Source: Demequina sp. NBRC 110054 (GTDB taxonomy: Bacteria; Actinomycetota; Actinomycetes; Actinomycetales; Demequinaceae). Taken from it: a stretch of DNA of 64,000 bases. Under the pieces are notes generated by a model. That model was not told the DNA's origin, searched no databases, and saw only the letters and a list, made by a program, of their open reading frames with translations. Numbering within the stretch: position 1 is the first letter of the stretch; each line of letters starts with the position of its first letter. A program made the position numbers and the translations under genes. Location of the stretch: NCBI RefSeq assembly GCF_002090115.1, contig NZ_BBRK01000006.1:310001-374000 (forward strand). The letters run 5' to 3'. Of the stretch, positions 29,901 through 38,295 are shown in pieces.

Positions 29901-31368
29901 GCTTGCCCTCACCCCGCGCCTCCACCAGGCCTTCGAGCCTCGACAGCAGCGCACTCGCGCGCCCGGGCGACGACGCGAGATGCGTCTCGCCGCCGAGCGG
30001 AGAGTGGGACGAAGCGGTGTGCGGCATCCAGTCGAGCCAATCCCAGTCGGGGCGCGCGGGCTGCGGGATGATGGCTGCGCACACCACCTCGGCGGGCGAA
30101 TGCAGTCCGAGGACCTGCGTCACCACGCCTCGCGCCACACCCGCGCGAACCCCAGGGTCTCCCGCGATGCCAAGCGCACCGTCGAGTCGCAGCTCCGCGA
30201 GCAGCGGCACCTGAGCGATCGTCGCGTACTCGGCCTTGAGGTCCAGCAGCGATCGCCAATACCGCGGCTCAGTGTCCTGAGTCGAAGGAAGGACGACCAC
30301 GTCCCTGGAGGGAAGCGTCGCGATCCCGAGGCGAGGTGCCAGGAACTCGAAGTGCTCGGGTCGCCTGGTCCACAGGAGAGGGCTGCGGGTGGTCGCGGCG
30401 TCGAGGATCTCCTGAAGCGACGGCGCCTCCTGGACGCGCACCTCACGCTCGCGGTCGTGGCGCTCATTCATCATGCCGCGCGTGGCGTCGAGAGCCTCCT
30501 CGAACCGCTCGGCCTGCGCCTTCTGATTGCGACGCGACGTGACCTTGCCATCGACCCATGCGCCGACGACGAGCAGCGGGCTGAGCGCGATCATGACGAC
30601 GCCGATCAGCTGGCGCGTCAGCGCGTACATCACGAGTCCCATGAGGATCGGGGCGAGGATCGCGAGATACGGGAAGCGCGACGGCTCCGGGGGCTTCGGA
30701 GGCTGTGGCGAGGGGATCTCCTCGCCAGGGAACCTTGCGACGACGCGTGGGGACCGGATGATGTCGACGCTCGGCGCCGCACCGGCCGACGTGGCCTGCC
30801 CTGCCTGCACGAGCACGACGAACGAGGTGTCGCCGATCGTCACGGGCTCGCCCGGCTGCACCGCTGCCCGCGCGACGGGGTCGCCGCTGACGAGCATCCC
30901 GTTGGCCGAGCCCAGATCCATGACCTCGATCGCCTCACCCACGTTGACGCGCGCGTGCCGCTTCGACACGAGCGGATCGGAGAGCACGATGTCGGCGTCG
31001 CGTGCGCGGCCCACGACCGAGGTGCCGCTGGGCAATGCGAACTGCTGCCCCTCGTCGGGCCCGGACACGACCCTCAGTACGGCGACGCCCGATCCCTTGG
31101 ATCCGTAGGAGGCGCTCGGCTCGACGACCTGCACACGCGAGCCCGAGGTGATCCCGGACTCGACGAGCAGCGTGCCCGCGGGAACCTCACCGGCGCCCGC
31201 TCCCGAATCGGCCACGAGGGTGCGACCGGTCGCGTCGGTGACCGCGGAGGTGGGGTCCGCAGCGAGCAGCGCCGAGGCGACATCCCCCACCGTGGCGGTG
31301 CCATCGGCGGTGATCGAGACGTCGACGACGCTGCCGCCTGCGCGGTGATAGCTGACCTTGAGCCGCAT
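26953..31368 (-). CDS. YukD-FHA-FtsK/SpoIIIE triple-ATPase secretion motor (EssC/EccC-like)
   Basis: 1471 aa, start two bases after the FHA-HTH stop. Order: ubiquitin-like YukD-type domain (about 1-85, TVGDVASALLAAD); FHA domain (about 95-185, TSVVGRARDADIVLSDPLVSKRHA); two membrane helices (about 233-275); then three FtsK domains. D1 has GGTTGSGKSE (about 690) and LVIVVDEFAALV (about 793). D2 has GSGGSGKST (about 1015) and LLLIDGMSAF. D3 is degenerate: GSPQSGRTS (about 1292, Arg in place of Lys) and LAILVSSVGDF without an acidic Walker B. This is the central motor of type VII secretion, pulling WXG100 substrates across the membrane. FHA at the N-terminus is the Firmicutes EssC layout; having YukD in the same chain removes the need for a separate EccD/YukD soluble part. 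Confidence 0.9.
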   Translation of the reverse strand: MRLKVSYHRAGGSVVDVSITADGTATVGDVASALLAADPTSAVTDATGRTLVADSGAGAGEVPAGTLLVESGITSGSRVQVVEPSASYGSKGSGVAVLRVVSGPDEGQQFALPSGTSVVGRARDADIVLSDPLVSKRHARVNVGEAIEVMDLGSANGMLVSGDPVARAAVQPGEPVTIGDTSFVVLVQAGQATSAGAAPSVDIIRSPRVVARFPGEEIPSPQPPKPPEPSRFPYLAILAPILMGLVMYALTRQLIGVVMIALSPLLVVGAWVDGKVTSRRNQKAQAERFEEALDATRGMMNERHDREREVRVQEAPSLQEILDAATTRSPLLWTRRPEHFEFLAPRLGIATLPSRDVVVLPSTQDTEPRYWRSLLDLKAEYATIAQVPLLAELRLDGALGIAGDPGVRAGVARGVVTQVLGLHSPAEVVCAAIIPQPARPDWDWLDWMPHTASSHSPLGGETHLASSPGRASALLSRLEGLVEARGEGKPAALRGGIDPEREPDRTAPVVPSVLVLIEAGAPVDRARATRLAERGADVGVHVIWCARTVAQLPAACRVHLDVSSRDGVVAGRVRRGDVISEVAVESLDAATADAVARSLAAAVDAGVPVSDESDLPRTVSFVDLVGPEIVSESETVAERWRQSDSLAPKEGEPRPKRKVPSSLRAVVGHAGVEPFQLDLKTHGPHALVGGTTGSGKSEFLQSWVLGMAAAHAPDRVTFLFVDYKGGSAFADCVDLPHSVGLVTDLSPHLVRRALTSLRAELRFREHLLHRKGAKDLAELEKMRDPEAPPSLVIVVDEFAALVQEVPEFVDGVVDVAQRGRSLGLHLVLATQRPAGVIKDNLRANTNLRVALRMADTEDSTDVLGDPMSAHFDPGIPGRAAAKTGPGRITTFQAAYAGGHTGTEPPPPRIDIEERAFGPGEAWDVPEAPSSHKDDGPSDISRAVLVIRAAATGLELREPRKPWLPELASAYDLAKLPNPRVDQRLLLGVVDDPAAQAQPTVFYEPDEVGNLAIFGSGGSGKSTALRSIAVSAALTARGGPVQVYGIDFGASGLRMLNDLPHVGAIISGDDDERIVRLLRMLRDMVEERSARYSALSAGTITEYRAAANRPNEPRILLLIDGMSAFRDAYEFSHQSSWFGVFSQLAVDGRQVGVHVIVTGDRGNALPHSLSSTFQQRLVLRCATEDDYIMLGVPKDILDGTSSPGRAILGDNEMQFAVLGGNSSMSVQAQQIGRLAEAMRRQGVAEAPGVPKLPTEVPLEELPESHEGAPVIGLLDSTLGPATKPTTGAFMVAGSPQSGRTSAMLAMGRALKRANPGTHVAVLAPRADAMTRAGGWDDLATSPEGAAALAERLLTHVTSGRLAPGQLAILVSSVGDFGGTEAEMPVNDLVKAAVRAEQFAIGESESSAWSQAYTLSQPFKAAKRGLVLAPGEMDGDMLFSTPLGRVKRADFPPGRGFLIDAGRAQKVQVAWVR

Positions 31369-31370
31369 TC

Positions 31371-32138
31371 TCAGCGACCTCCCTCAGTTGCGGTGGGGGC
31401 GGAGTTTCGGGCGCGCTCCTCATCGAGCGCGGGAAGATCGGATCGGGTCACGATGCGCGCGGCGATGGCGTGCTCCACGAGCCGTGCACGACGGTTCGTC
31501 GCATAGGCACTGCCTCCGCCGTGAAGCCCCGGCACGCCAGCGCGGGTGAGCTTGTCGCAGACGTTGTCGAGCTTGCGGTTGAAGCGCGTCACGGTCCAGC
31601 CAAGTCGTTCGGCGGCAGTGGCCGAGGTCGGGATGTCACTCATCGACACTCCTTCGCGGCGGAGCATCGGCTCCGCGAGCGCGACGATGATGACCTTCTG
31701 CGCGGGCGTCAGGATGACGTCCCCGAGCGTCGAAAGCGCGTCCTCAGCCACAAGGTGCGCCGACTCCTCGAAGGTAGGCGCCTCAGTGAGCAGCGTGAGC
31801 TCGTACGTGGTGGAGCCGGCGGTGAAGATCACGGACATCGCGCGGAACACGAGCGGGATCCTCGCGCCCGGCGCGAGCCACGCCTGGACGCGCCCCGAGC
31901 CGTCGGTGACGGTGGCAGACAGTCGCGAGCCGACGTTCTCAAGCCACCAGAGGGAGTCGGAGACGCGCAGGCGGAGCAGATGACGGTGCAGGAAGCGGTT
32001 GTCATCGATCGCGAGATCGCCCTCTCGCCCGATCACGAACTCCCGGTCGGGCCCGACGGTCTGCACCTCGCCCGCGAACTCCACTGCCACCGGTGCGGGT
32101 CGGCCGGTCTCCGCGACCGCGGGAGACGCGGGCGTCAC
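31371..32138 (-). CDS. FHA-like protein with C-terminal helix-turn-helix-type domain
   Basis: 255 aa from a GTG at 32138 that overlaps the kinase stop (GTGA) with GGAGG 7 nt upstream; an ATG at 32144 is an alternative. The N-terminal half looks like a degenerate FHA fold (FVIGREGDLAIDDNRFLHRHLLRLRV, WLENVGSRLSATV). The C-terminal part, about 140-230, reads LTPAQKVIIVALAEPML then TSATAAERLGWTVTRFNRKLDNVCDKLTRAGV, a winged-helix-like arrangement. It could be a phospho-dependent regulator or a scaffold for the motor whose gene follows at once. No catalytic site. Confidence 0.75.
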   Translation of the reverse strand: MTPASPAVAETGRPAPVAVEFAGEVQTVGPDREFVIGREGDLAIDDNRFLHRHLLRLRVSDSLWWLENVGSRLSATVTDGSGRVQAWLAPGARIPLVFRAMSVIFTAGSTTYELTLLTEAPTFEESAHLVAEDALSTLGDVILTPAQKVIIVALAEPMLRREGVSMSDIPTSATAAERLGWTVTRFNRKLDNVCDKLTRAGVPGLHGGGSAYATNRRARLVEHAIAARIVTRSDLPALDEERARNSAPTATEGGR

Positions 32139-33760
32139 GCGCATCCCTCCGCCGAGTCACCGATGCGGCCGGAGCCGCCCAGCACGCGCACCTCGATGCA
32201 CCGACTGCCCTCGGCCTCGACGTCGAAGCTCGCCTCGGCGTCAGCGGTGCTCGCGTACCCATCCTCGCTGCCGACGACACGCCATTGGTAGGTGTCGCCG
32301 TCGCCGAGCTCGTCCGACGTCCACGTGAATGTCGCCGTCGTCCCGTCAACCACACCCGAGACGTCCTCGATGCCGGCGACGGATCCGAGGTCGACGACCT
32401 GCACCGGAGCCTCCGAGCCCGCGCCGTCCGGCTCCGACGCGTCCGCGCCGGCGTCGCCGCCACCCAGCGCCAGGGCCGCACCGATCCCTCCGCCGACGAC
32501 GACCACGAGCGCAGCGGCGATGATCAGCGGCCTCCGCGACCGGGGCGGGGAGTCCTCCTCTCCCTCCTGCTCCTGCTCGACAGGCCCCGACGCGGGGCGG
32601 AGCACTGTCGAATCGACCGCCGCCGCCTCGGGCACCGAGCCCGCGGTGAAGCCTCCGCGCTGGGGTGCGCGCAGCACGGTCGCGCCCTCCTCGTCCGCGG
32701 CCTCCGCGGGGGGCGGAGCGATCGCCCCCCAGCTCGAGGCGCGGCGCGGCGCCAAGGTGGTGTGCGTATCGGCGGGGAGCGCGGACGTGAACGTGGGGGC
32801 GGTTGGCGGCGAGGTCGGATCGATGCTCTGAACCGCCCGCACGCGCGTGCGGCCGTCGTCTTCGTCGTCCTCGATGTCCTCCTCGATCGCGTCGTCGAGC
32901 ACGTCGACGGGCGTCACGGACATCGACATCTCGGCCTGAAGCCGCTGGAGCGCATGCGCGAGCTCGAGCACCGACGCGTAGCGGTCCTCCGGCCGCTTCG
33001 CCATGGCCTTCGCGAGCACCGCGTTGAGCGCGGGGGGCGCATCGGCCCGCCGCAGCGGAGGAACGGGAGTCGACTCGATGCGATCCATGAGAAGCATCGC
33101 GGTGCTCGGCTCGCCGGGAACCTCGAACGGTGTGTGTCCGGCGAGGAGGGTGTAGATCGTGGCGGCGAGCGCGTACACGTCGGTTCGGGTCGAGCTGCGG
33201 GGCGGATCCTCGAAGGACTCGGGCGGGCTCCATGGGATGGACATCCCGACGGACTCACCCTCCGCGTCGACCTCGCCCGCGATGCCGAAGTCCGTCAGCG
33301 CCGGCCGGTTGTAGGCGGTCACCAGAATGTTCGCCGGCTTGATGTCGCGGTGCAGGATCCCCGCGCGGTGCGCCGTCTCGACCGCCCCCGCGACCTGGAC
33401 GCCGATCCGGAGCGTCTCGGCGATCCCGAGAGGCTCCTTCCGGTAGCGCGCCTGAAGGTTCGGCTTGGGGCAGTTCTCCATGACGAGGTAGGGGCGGTTG
33501 TCCGCCGACATCCCCGCTTCGTAGATGGACACGATCGCTGGATGCGTCGACAGCTGGGCCATGAGGTTCGCCTCGGCTGCGAAGTTCTCCACTGCGCCGC
33601 TCGCCATCCGGTCCTTGAGCAGGACCTTCACCGCGACTTCTCGCTTAGGCATGTGCTGCTGATAGAGGAAGACGTCGGCGAAGCCGCCCGATCCGAGGAG
33701 GCGACGATGCTCGAAGCCCGGCAGGTCCGGTGGCGCCGAAGGCGCGCGGCGGGCGCTCAT
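32135..33760 (-). CDS. Transmembrane Ser/Thr protein kinase (PknB-like)
   Basis: 541 aa, ATG at 33760 overlapping the previous stop (ATGA). The kinase domain is complete: LLGSGGFADVFL glycine loop, VAVKVL lysine, HRDIKPANIL catalytic loop (about 138), TDFGIAG (about 158) and SPPESF. A disordered linker rich in acidic, Pro and Thr residues (possible autophosphorylation sites) follows. Then come a single membrane helix (LIIAAALVVVVGGGIGAALAL, about 412-433) and a ~105-residue outer domain of Fn3-like pattern with two Cys. Probably phosphorylates FHA-partner proteins encoded around it. In Firmicutes type VII systems the pseudokinase EssB sits beside EssC; this active kinase occupies a comparable place. 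Confidence 0.93.
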   Translation of the reverse strand: MSARRAPSAPPDLPGFEHRRLLGSGGFADVFLYQQHMPKREVAVKVLLKDRMASGAVENFAAEANLMAQLSTHPAIVSIYEAGMSADNRPYLVMENCPKPNLQARYRKEPLGIAETLRIGVQVAGAVETAHRAGILHRDIKPANILVTAYNRPALTDFGIAGEVDAEGESVGMSIPWSPPESFEDPPRSSTRTDVYALAATIYTLLAGHTPFEVPGEPSTAMLLMDRIESTPVPPLRRADAPPALNAVLAKAMAKRPEDRYASVLELAHALQRLQAEMSMSVTPVDVLDDAIEEDIEDDEDDGRTRVRAVQSIDPTSPPTAPTFTSALPADTHTTLAPRRASSWGAIAPPPAEAADEEGATVLRAPQRGGFTAGSVPEAAAVDSTVLRPASGPVEQEQEGEEDSPPRSRRPLIIAAALVVVVGGGIGAALALGGGDAGADASEPDGAGSEAPVQVVDLGSVAGIEDVSGVVDGTTATFTWTSDELGDGDTYQWRVVGSEDGYASTADAEASFDVEAEGSRCIEVRVLGGSGRIGDSAEGCA

Positions 33761-35238
33761 GCGAGGTCCTCGACAGCGACGGACACACCCTCGCCGAGAT
33801 CCAGCGCGTCGCCGCTCAGAAGGATCGTCGGCTCCTGGGGATGCAGCCGCACCGGGTCCTTGCCTGGCCGGCGCAGCACCGTGCCGTTGGTGGTATCCAG
33901 ATCAACCGCGAGCACCGCCGTGCCCTGCACGCGCAGCTCGAGGTGAGATCGCGAGATGTCCTGCTGGGGGCTCGGGACGGTGATGAGGTGCGGCACGTCG
34001 CCGGTGGACCGCATGGACTTGGGCCGCCGCCCCAGGATCACCGATCGATCGAGGGAGACGGTCTCTCCGGTGGAGACGACGGCACGGCCCACGCAGCCGG
34101 AGGTCGCGGCCGGGGCCTGCTGGCGCATCGCCCGCAGCTGGGCCACCGACACGGTCATGCCGTCGTGGTCCCCTTCCTGGAGCGCAGGCGGGGCGGGATC
34201 CTGACGCTCCGGCTCGGGAGACGGCGCGGGCGCGGACCGCCCGGGTCCGTCCCCGGTCAGGTGGAGGGGGATGCCAGCGATGAGATCTCCGTCCGAGTGG
34301 GCGGGAGCGGGCGAATCAGAGGATGGCTGCGACACCTGCAGCTCATCGGGCATCAGGACCGGCGCGGTCCAGGACGATGCGGCGGCGGCCAGGTCGGGAG
34401 CCAGGTCCGGGCTCGGCTCCGGAAGAGATGCTCCCGGATCGGGTTCCGTCGTCGGCGCTGACTCCTTCGCGACCTCGGTCGCTCCGTCGACGCCCTCGTC
34501 CACGATGCGCACCGCCGCGTCCTCGACGTGGCGCATGACCGTCGCGCCGAACAGGTCGTCGTAGTCGTCGGCCCCGGAGTGGTCCTCGGGCACGGTCGGC
34601 GCGGGGTGCGCGACCGGCGTCGGCTCCACCGAGTGGGCCACGGCGTGACGGTCCTCCGCGGCGGCGTTCACCGTGGTGTCCTCGGGAACGAGCGTCATCG
34701 AGTCATCGACCACATCCTCAACCGGCACATCGGAGGCCGGCTCGACCGCGACGGCCGGGACCTGAGCCGGCTCCGCGTCGATGCGAGCCTGGGGCACAGG
34801 CTCCGGTGTCGTCGTCTCGCCGATATGGACGATGTCGCACAGCACCACGGCGTCATACGCAGGCAACAGGCCCACGGAGTCGTTGCGCGCCTCTGCGGCG
34901 CGAATCTCGAGCCCACCTTCGAGCGGCAGCAGCCGCTCGGCCCATGTGGAGATCCCCTCGCCAGAGATGACCTCTCCCCCGCACCGCACGTCGAGCCCGC
35001 CGCGGATCGCCACACGGATGCGTTCGCCCTCCCGGACCGCGATCGCGAAGTCCGGGAGCTGAGCGAAGGATGCCCCCGAGGCTCCCGCGAGAGCCTCGAG
35101 CATCGCGGGGAACCCACCTCCCTCGCCGGCCGCGTCGCGCACCGCGAGCGCAGCCTGGGTGCCGAGCGATCCGGGCACCATCGCCACCGCGCCCGGGGTG
35201 AGGACGCCGAACCACGTGCCCGGGCTATAGCGATACAT
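33757..35238 (-). CDS. FHA-domain protein with long acidic/proline linker
   Basis: 493 aa from the ATG at 35238, overlapping the phosphatase gene by 14 bp. An N-terminal domain (about 1-145, RYSPGTWFGVLTPGAVAMVP, WAERLLPLEGGLEIRA) of unknown family precedes ~240 disordered, Thr/Ser/Asp-rich residues. A C-terminal FHA domain follows (about 395-493) with SVILGRRPKSMRS, QDISRSHLELRV and DLDTTNGTVLRRPG, keeping the binding Arg, Ser and Asn residues. Several TxxD/E contexts in the linker could be kinase targets. It lies between phosphatase and kinase, so a phosphorylation-controlled adaptor is likely. Confidence 0.85.
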   Translation of the reverse strand: MYRYSPGTWFGVLTPGAVAMVPGSLGTQAALAVRDAAGEGGGFPAMLEALAGASGASFAQLPDFAIAVREGERIRVAIRGGLDVRCGGEVISGEGISTWAERLLPLEGGLEIRAAEARNDSVGLLPAYDAVVLCDIVHIGETTTPEPVPQARIDAEPAQVPAVAVEPASDVPVEDVVDDSMTLVPEDTTVNAAAEDRHAVAHSVEPTPVAHPAPTVPEDHSGADDYDDLFGATVMRHVEDAAVRIVDEGVDGATEVAKESAPTTEPDPGASLPEPSPDLAPDLAAAASSWTAPVLMPDELQVSQPSSDSPAPAHSDGDLIAGIPLHLTGDGPGRSAPAPSPEPERQDPAPPALQEGDHDGMTVSVAQLRAMRQQAPAATSGCVGRAVVSTGETVSLDRSVILGRRPKSMRSTGDVPHLITVPSPQQDISRSHLELRVQGTAVLAVDLDTTNGTVLRRPGKDPVRLHPQEPTILLSGDALDLGEGVSVAVEDLA

Positions 35239-36034
35239 CGGTGGCCTCCTCGGTCACGCGCGGGACGGTGTCGTCGTCCGCCTCGTCGATCTCCTGCTCG
35301 CCTCGCGCGACCGCGATCGCGTCGAGCACGATCACCGAGACGTTGTCGCGCCCGCCGCGCGCGAGGGCAGCGGCCACCAAGGCGTCCGCAGCGTCCTGCG
35401 GATCGGAGGCGCTCGCGAGCGCGGCGGCAATCCCCGCGTCGTCGACCTCTCCGCTCAACCCATCGGAGCACACGACGAGCCTGTCCCCGACCGCCGCCGG
35501 CATGAGCCAGAAGTCGGCCTCGGCGCTCGAGCCCGCGCCGATCGCGCGCGTGACGATGTTGCGGTCGTGATGAGTGCGTGCCTGCGCCGGCGTGAGCTGG
35601 CCCTCGTCGACCATCTCCTGCACCACCGAGTGGTCGACGCTGATCTGACGGATCGCTCCGTCCACGAGCCTGTAGGTGCGGGAGTCGCCGATGTTGACAA
35701 CGATCCAGTAGCCCGCGCCGGCGTGCTCGGCGACGAATGCTCCCGTGACCGTCGTGCCGGCGCCGTTCTCGCTGTCGACGGGCAGCGACCCGACAGCAAG
35801 TCGCGCGCGGCTCAACGCGCCGCGGATCTCCTCGACGGTGACGCTGTCGCGTCCGCTCATGCCCTCGAACTCGTGGATCGCAGCCGCGGATGCGAGCTCG
35901 CCAGCCTCGTAGCCACCCATGCCGTCGGCCACGAGGAAGACGGGGTGCTGCGCGAGCACGCTGTCCTCGTTGAGCTTCCGGCGCAGCCCGGTGTGCGTCG
36001 CGGACCCGGCTGCCACCGTGATCGGTGCGGTCAT
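35225..36034 (-). CDS. PP2C-family Ser/Thr protein phosphatase
   Basis: 269 aa, ATG at 36034 overlapping the transglutaminase-like stop (ATGA). Metal-binding motifs are intact: LRRKLNEDSVLA, VFLVADGMGGYEAGE (DGMGG), WIVVNIGDSRTYRL, LVVCSDGLSGEV and GGRDNVSVIVLD. This is the Mn-dependent PstP/PrpC type that reverses Hanks-kinase phosphorylation. No membrane helix is seen, unlike mycobacterial PstP, so it is probably cytosolic. It pairs with the kinase two genes on. Confidence 0.94.
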   Translation of the reverse strand: MTAPITVAAGSATHTGLRRKLNEDSVLAQHPVFLVADGMGGYEAGELASAAAIHEFEGMSGRDSVTVEEIRGALSRARLAVGSLPVDSENGAGTTVTGAFVAEHAGAGYWIVVNIGDSRTYRLVDGAIRQISVDHSVVQEMVDEGQLTPAQARTHHDRNIVTRAIGAGSSAEADFWLMPAAVGDRLVVCSDGLSGEVDDAGIAAALASASDPQDAADALVAAALARGGRDNVSVIVLDAIAVARGEQEIDEADDDTVPRVTEEATDVSL

Positions 36035-38295
36035 CGCTCACTACCTCCGACCATGCGTGCGGAGCGGCGACGGTGAGCGAGCGACCGGAGCGACAGCCGG
36101 GAGCGGAGCGCACGGAGCCGACCTCCCCGCCGTCGGGTCTGGACGATGTACGCATCCACCTCGTCCCAGAAGGCCTGAGTCTGAGCGTCATCCCAATCGA
36201 CCGGACCGAAGACGCCCGCGTCCGCGCGACGCGCGAGCGCTACCGCGGTCGACGACGACAGCTCATAGTCGAGCGCGTGCCCCTGCTCGGCTCTCGTGGC
36301 GCCCGGGATCAGCGCGATCCCCGTGTCCGTCGCTGCGTCGGCTAGCTCATCCCAGGCACCGGCGACGGCGTCGGCTGGCCTCGTGGCATGCCGACGAGCA
36401 CGGCGTCGCCGAGCCTTGGCCACGAGGATCGCGACGAAGGGAAGCGCGAGGGCCGCGGACACGCCGCCCGCGACGGCGCCGTAGCGCACGATCTCCACGA
36501 TCGTCTCGAGAAGCGGGTCGTCACCTTCTATCGCCTCATCCTCGATCGCCTCGGTCGGCGGGGTCTCCTCAGGCTCCTCCGGAGGGGGCGGGGGCTGAAG
36601 GACCTGCGGATGCGCCTGGTGGCGCGGCGGCTGCTCGGAGTCTGGGATCGTCTTGTCCTCATCGGGAGCCGCGTCGTACGCGACCCAGCCTGCCGACTCG
36701 TACGGCACCTCTACCCAGGCATGGAGGTCCGCGGCAGTGACGTCGTACGAGCCGGCGACGGCATCGTCCGGGTAGAAGCCCATGACCACGCGCGAGGGGA
36801 TGCCGAGCGAGCGCGCCATGAGCGCGAGCGCCACGGCATACTGCTCGTCGTCGCCGACCATCTGCTCGGAGGTGAGCAGGGAGTCGATGCGCACGGTGCC
36901 GTGGCCGGACAGCGAGTCGGGCTCGCTGTCAGAGACGCCATGTGAGAAGTAGCCGGTGTCGCGAAGCCACGCAGCAAGCGCTTCCATGCGCTCTGCATCG
37001 GTGGCTGCCTCTGCCACCGCCTCCTGCGCGGCGTCGGCCACGGACGAGGGAATGTTGGTGGCGTCGGGCACGGCGAGCGAGGCGAACGTGTCGTCGCCCA
37101 GCTCCTCGGCGGTAGGGATGGCCGACCAGGTGGTCTCGACCGTGTACTCGGTCCCCTCGGACAGCATGCTCGGGACGACCGCGGTGCCTGTGGCGCGGTT
37201 GTAGTAGACCGACCGATGCTCGTCGTCGGAGAAGCTCACGGACTGCACATCGCCCACGTCGGGCAGCCAGACGCCTCCCAAGGTGCCTGCCGTGAAGGTG
37301 ATCTCCACCGCGTCACCGTCGGCTGTGACGCCGGTGTCACCCGACAGCGCGAGGAACGTCCCCGAGCCCGCCTGACCGGTGGCGCCGACGCCGAAGACGG
37401 TGCCGTCATACGTGTCCAGGGTGGCCAGACGCACGCGCGCGCCTGCCGGCAACCCGCCGACCGTGAAGAGAGTGGGCTCGGCCTGGTCGGACTCCAGACC
37501 GCGGAACGACTGGAGCGGCGACGCGTAGTCATGGATGTCGAAGGGCGGCAGCACATGGTTCCGCAGCACGTCGCGGGACTCTCCCGCGACGGCCACCGTC
37601 CCCACGCCCCAGGCGGCGCCACCGGCGACGACGATCATCGCCGTCCCTGCGGCGACCGCGGGCCAGGCTGGGGCCCCTGCCTGCGCCTGCGAGTCCCCGA
37701 GGACTCGCGTCTCGCGGCGTACCCACGCGAGCCAGAGCGCGCCGCCGAGCGAAGCGGCGACCGCGGCGACGACGGGCAACGACACCAGGTACGTGCCGAA
37801 GACGACCGCGATGAGCGTCAGTGCGCCGACCGGGGCGAGAGCCCAGGCGGGCCGCCTCCCACGCAGCACGATCGTGGTCGCCGCGAGCGACGCGAGGAGG
37901 GTCGCGAGGAACGGGACGAGGAGGGTCGTGCTGTAGCCCACGACGGGCGCTTCGGCGGTGAGCAGGTCCTTCCACGACGTGCCCAGGCCGCGGGCCGCCT
38001 CGGCGATCGTCGCGAGGCTCGGCACGAAGCCCGCGATCGCATCGTCCCGCAGCGCCAGCGGGGCCGCGAGCACGATGTAGGCGACGAGGGCGGTGGCCCA
38101 CACGAGGTACCAGGGCCAACGCCGCAGCGCCCCGACGAAGCCAAGTCCCACGCCGATCGCCAGTCCGCCCGCTCCCGCGATCAGGTAGCTGCCGCCGACA
38201 TACACGGGCGCGAATGCCCACACCCCGACGCCGAGCAGCACGACGAGCGGCCACAGCAGGGGAAGCCGTGAGGAGAGCGCCTTGTCTGGAGTCAT
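36031..38295 (-). CDS. Membrane transglutaminase-like (TgpA/DUF3488-type) protein lacking the catalytic Cys
   Basis: 754 aa, ATG at 38295 overlapping the RDD-FHA stop. Five or more N-terminal membrane helices (about 12-220), an outer region with a transglutaminase-like core, a Pro-rich linker, one more helix (about 605-627) and a basic cytoplasmic tail. The core keeps the His (ADLHAWVEVPY, about 526) and Asp (AYDAAPDED, about 541). But where Cys is expected before the LARxLGIPxR helix the sequence reads GDDEQYAVALALMARSLGIPSRV, with Asp. It therefore probably binds rather than crosslinks peptides. MoxR-DUF58-transglutaminase trios are common; their role in this locus may be assembly at the cell wall. 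Confidence 0.85.
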   Translation of the reverse strand: MTPDKALSSRLPLLWPLVVLLGVGVWAFAPVYVGGSYLIAGAGGLAIGVGLGFVGALRRWPWYLVWATALVAYIVLAAPLALRDDAIAGFVPSLATIAEAARGLGTSWKDLLTAEAPVVGYSTTLLVPFLATLLASLAATTIVLRGRRPAWALAPVGALTLIAVVFGTYLVSLPVVAAVAASLGGALWLAWVRRETRVLGDSQAQAGAPAWPAVAAGTAMIVVAGGAAWGVGTVAVAGESRDVLRNHVLPPFDIHDYASPLQSFRGLESDQAEPTLFTVGGLPAGARVRLATLDTYDGTVFGVGATGQAGSGTFLALSGDTGVTADGDAVEITFTAGTLGGVWLPDVGDVQSVSFSDDEHRSVYYNRATGTAVVPSMLSEGTEYTVETTWSAIPTAEELGDDTFASLAVPDATNIPSSVADAAQEAVAEAATDAERMEALAAWLRDTGYFSHGVSDSEPDSLSGHGTVRIDSLLTSEQMVGDDEQYAVALALMARSLGIPSRVVMGFYPDDAVAGSYDVTAADLHAWVEVPYESAGWVAYDAAPDEDKTIPDSEQPPRHQAHPQVLQPPPPPEEPEETPPTEAIEDEAIEGDDPLLETIVEIVRYGAVAGGVSAALALPFVAILVAKARRRRARRHATRPADAVAGAWDELADAATDTGIALIPGATRAEQGHALDYELSSSTAVALARRADAGVFGPVDWDDAQTQAFWDEVDAYIVQTRRRGGRLRALRSRLSLRSLAHRRRSARMVGGSER

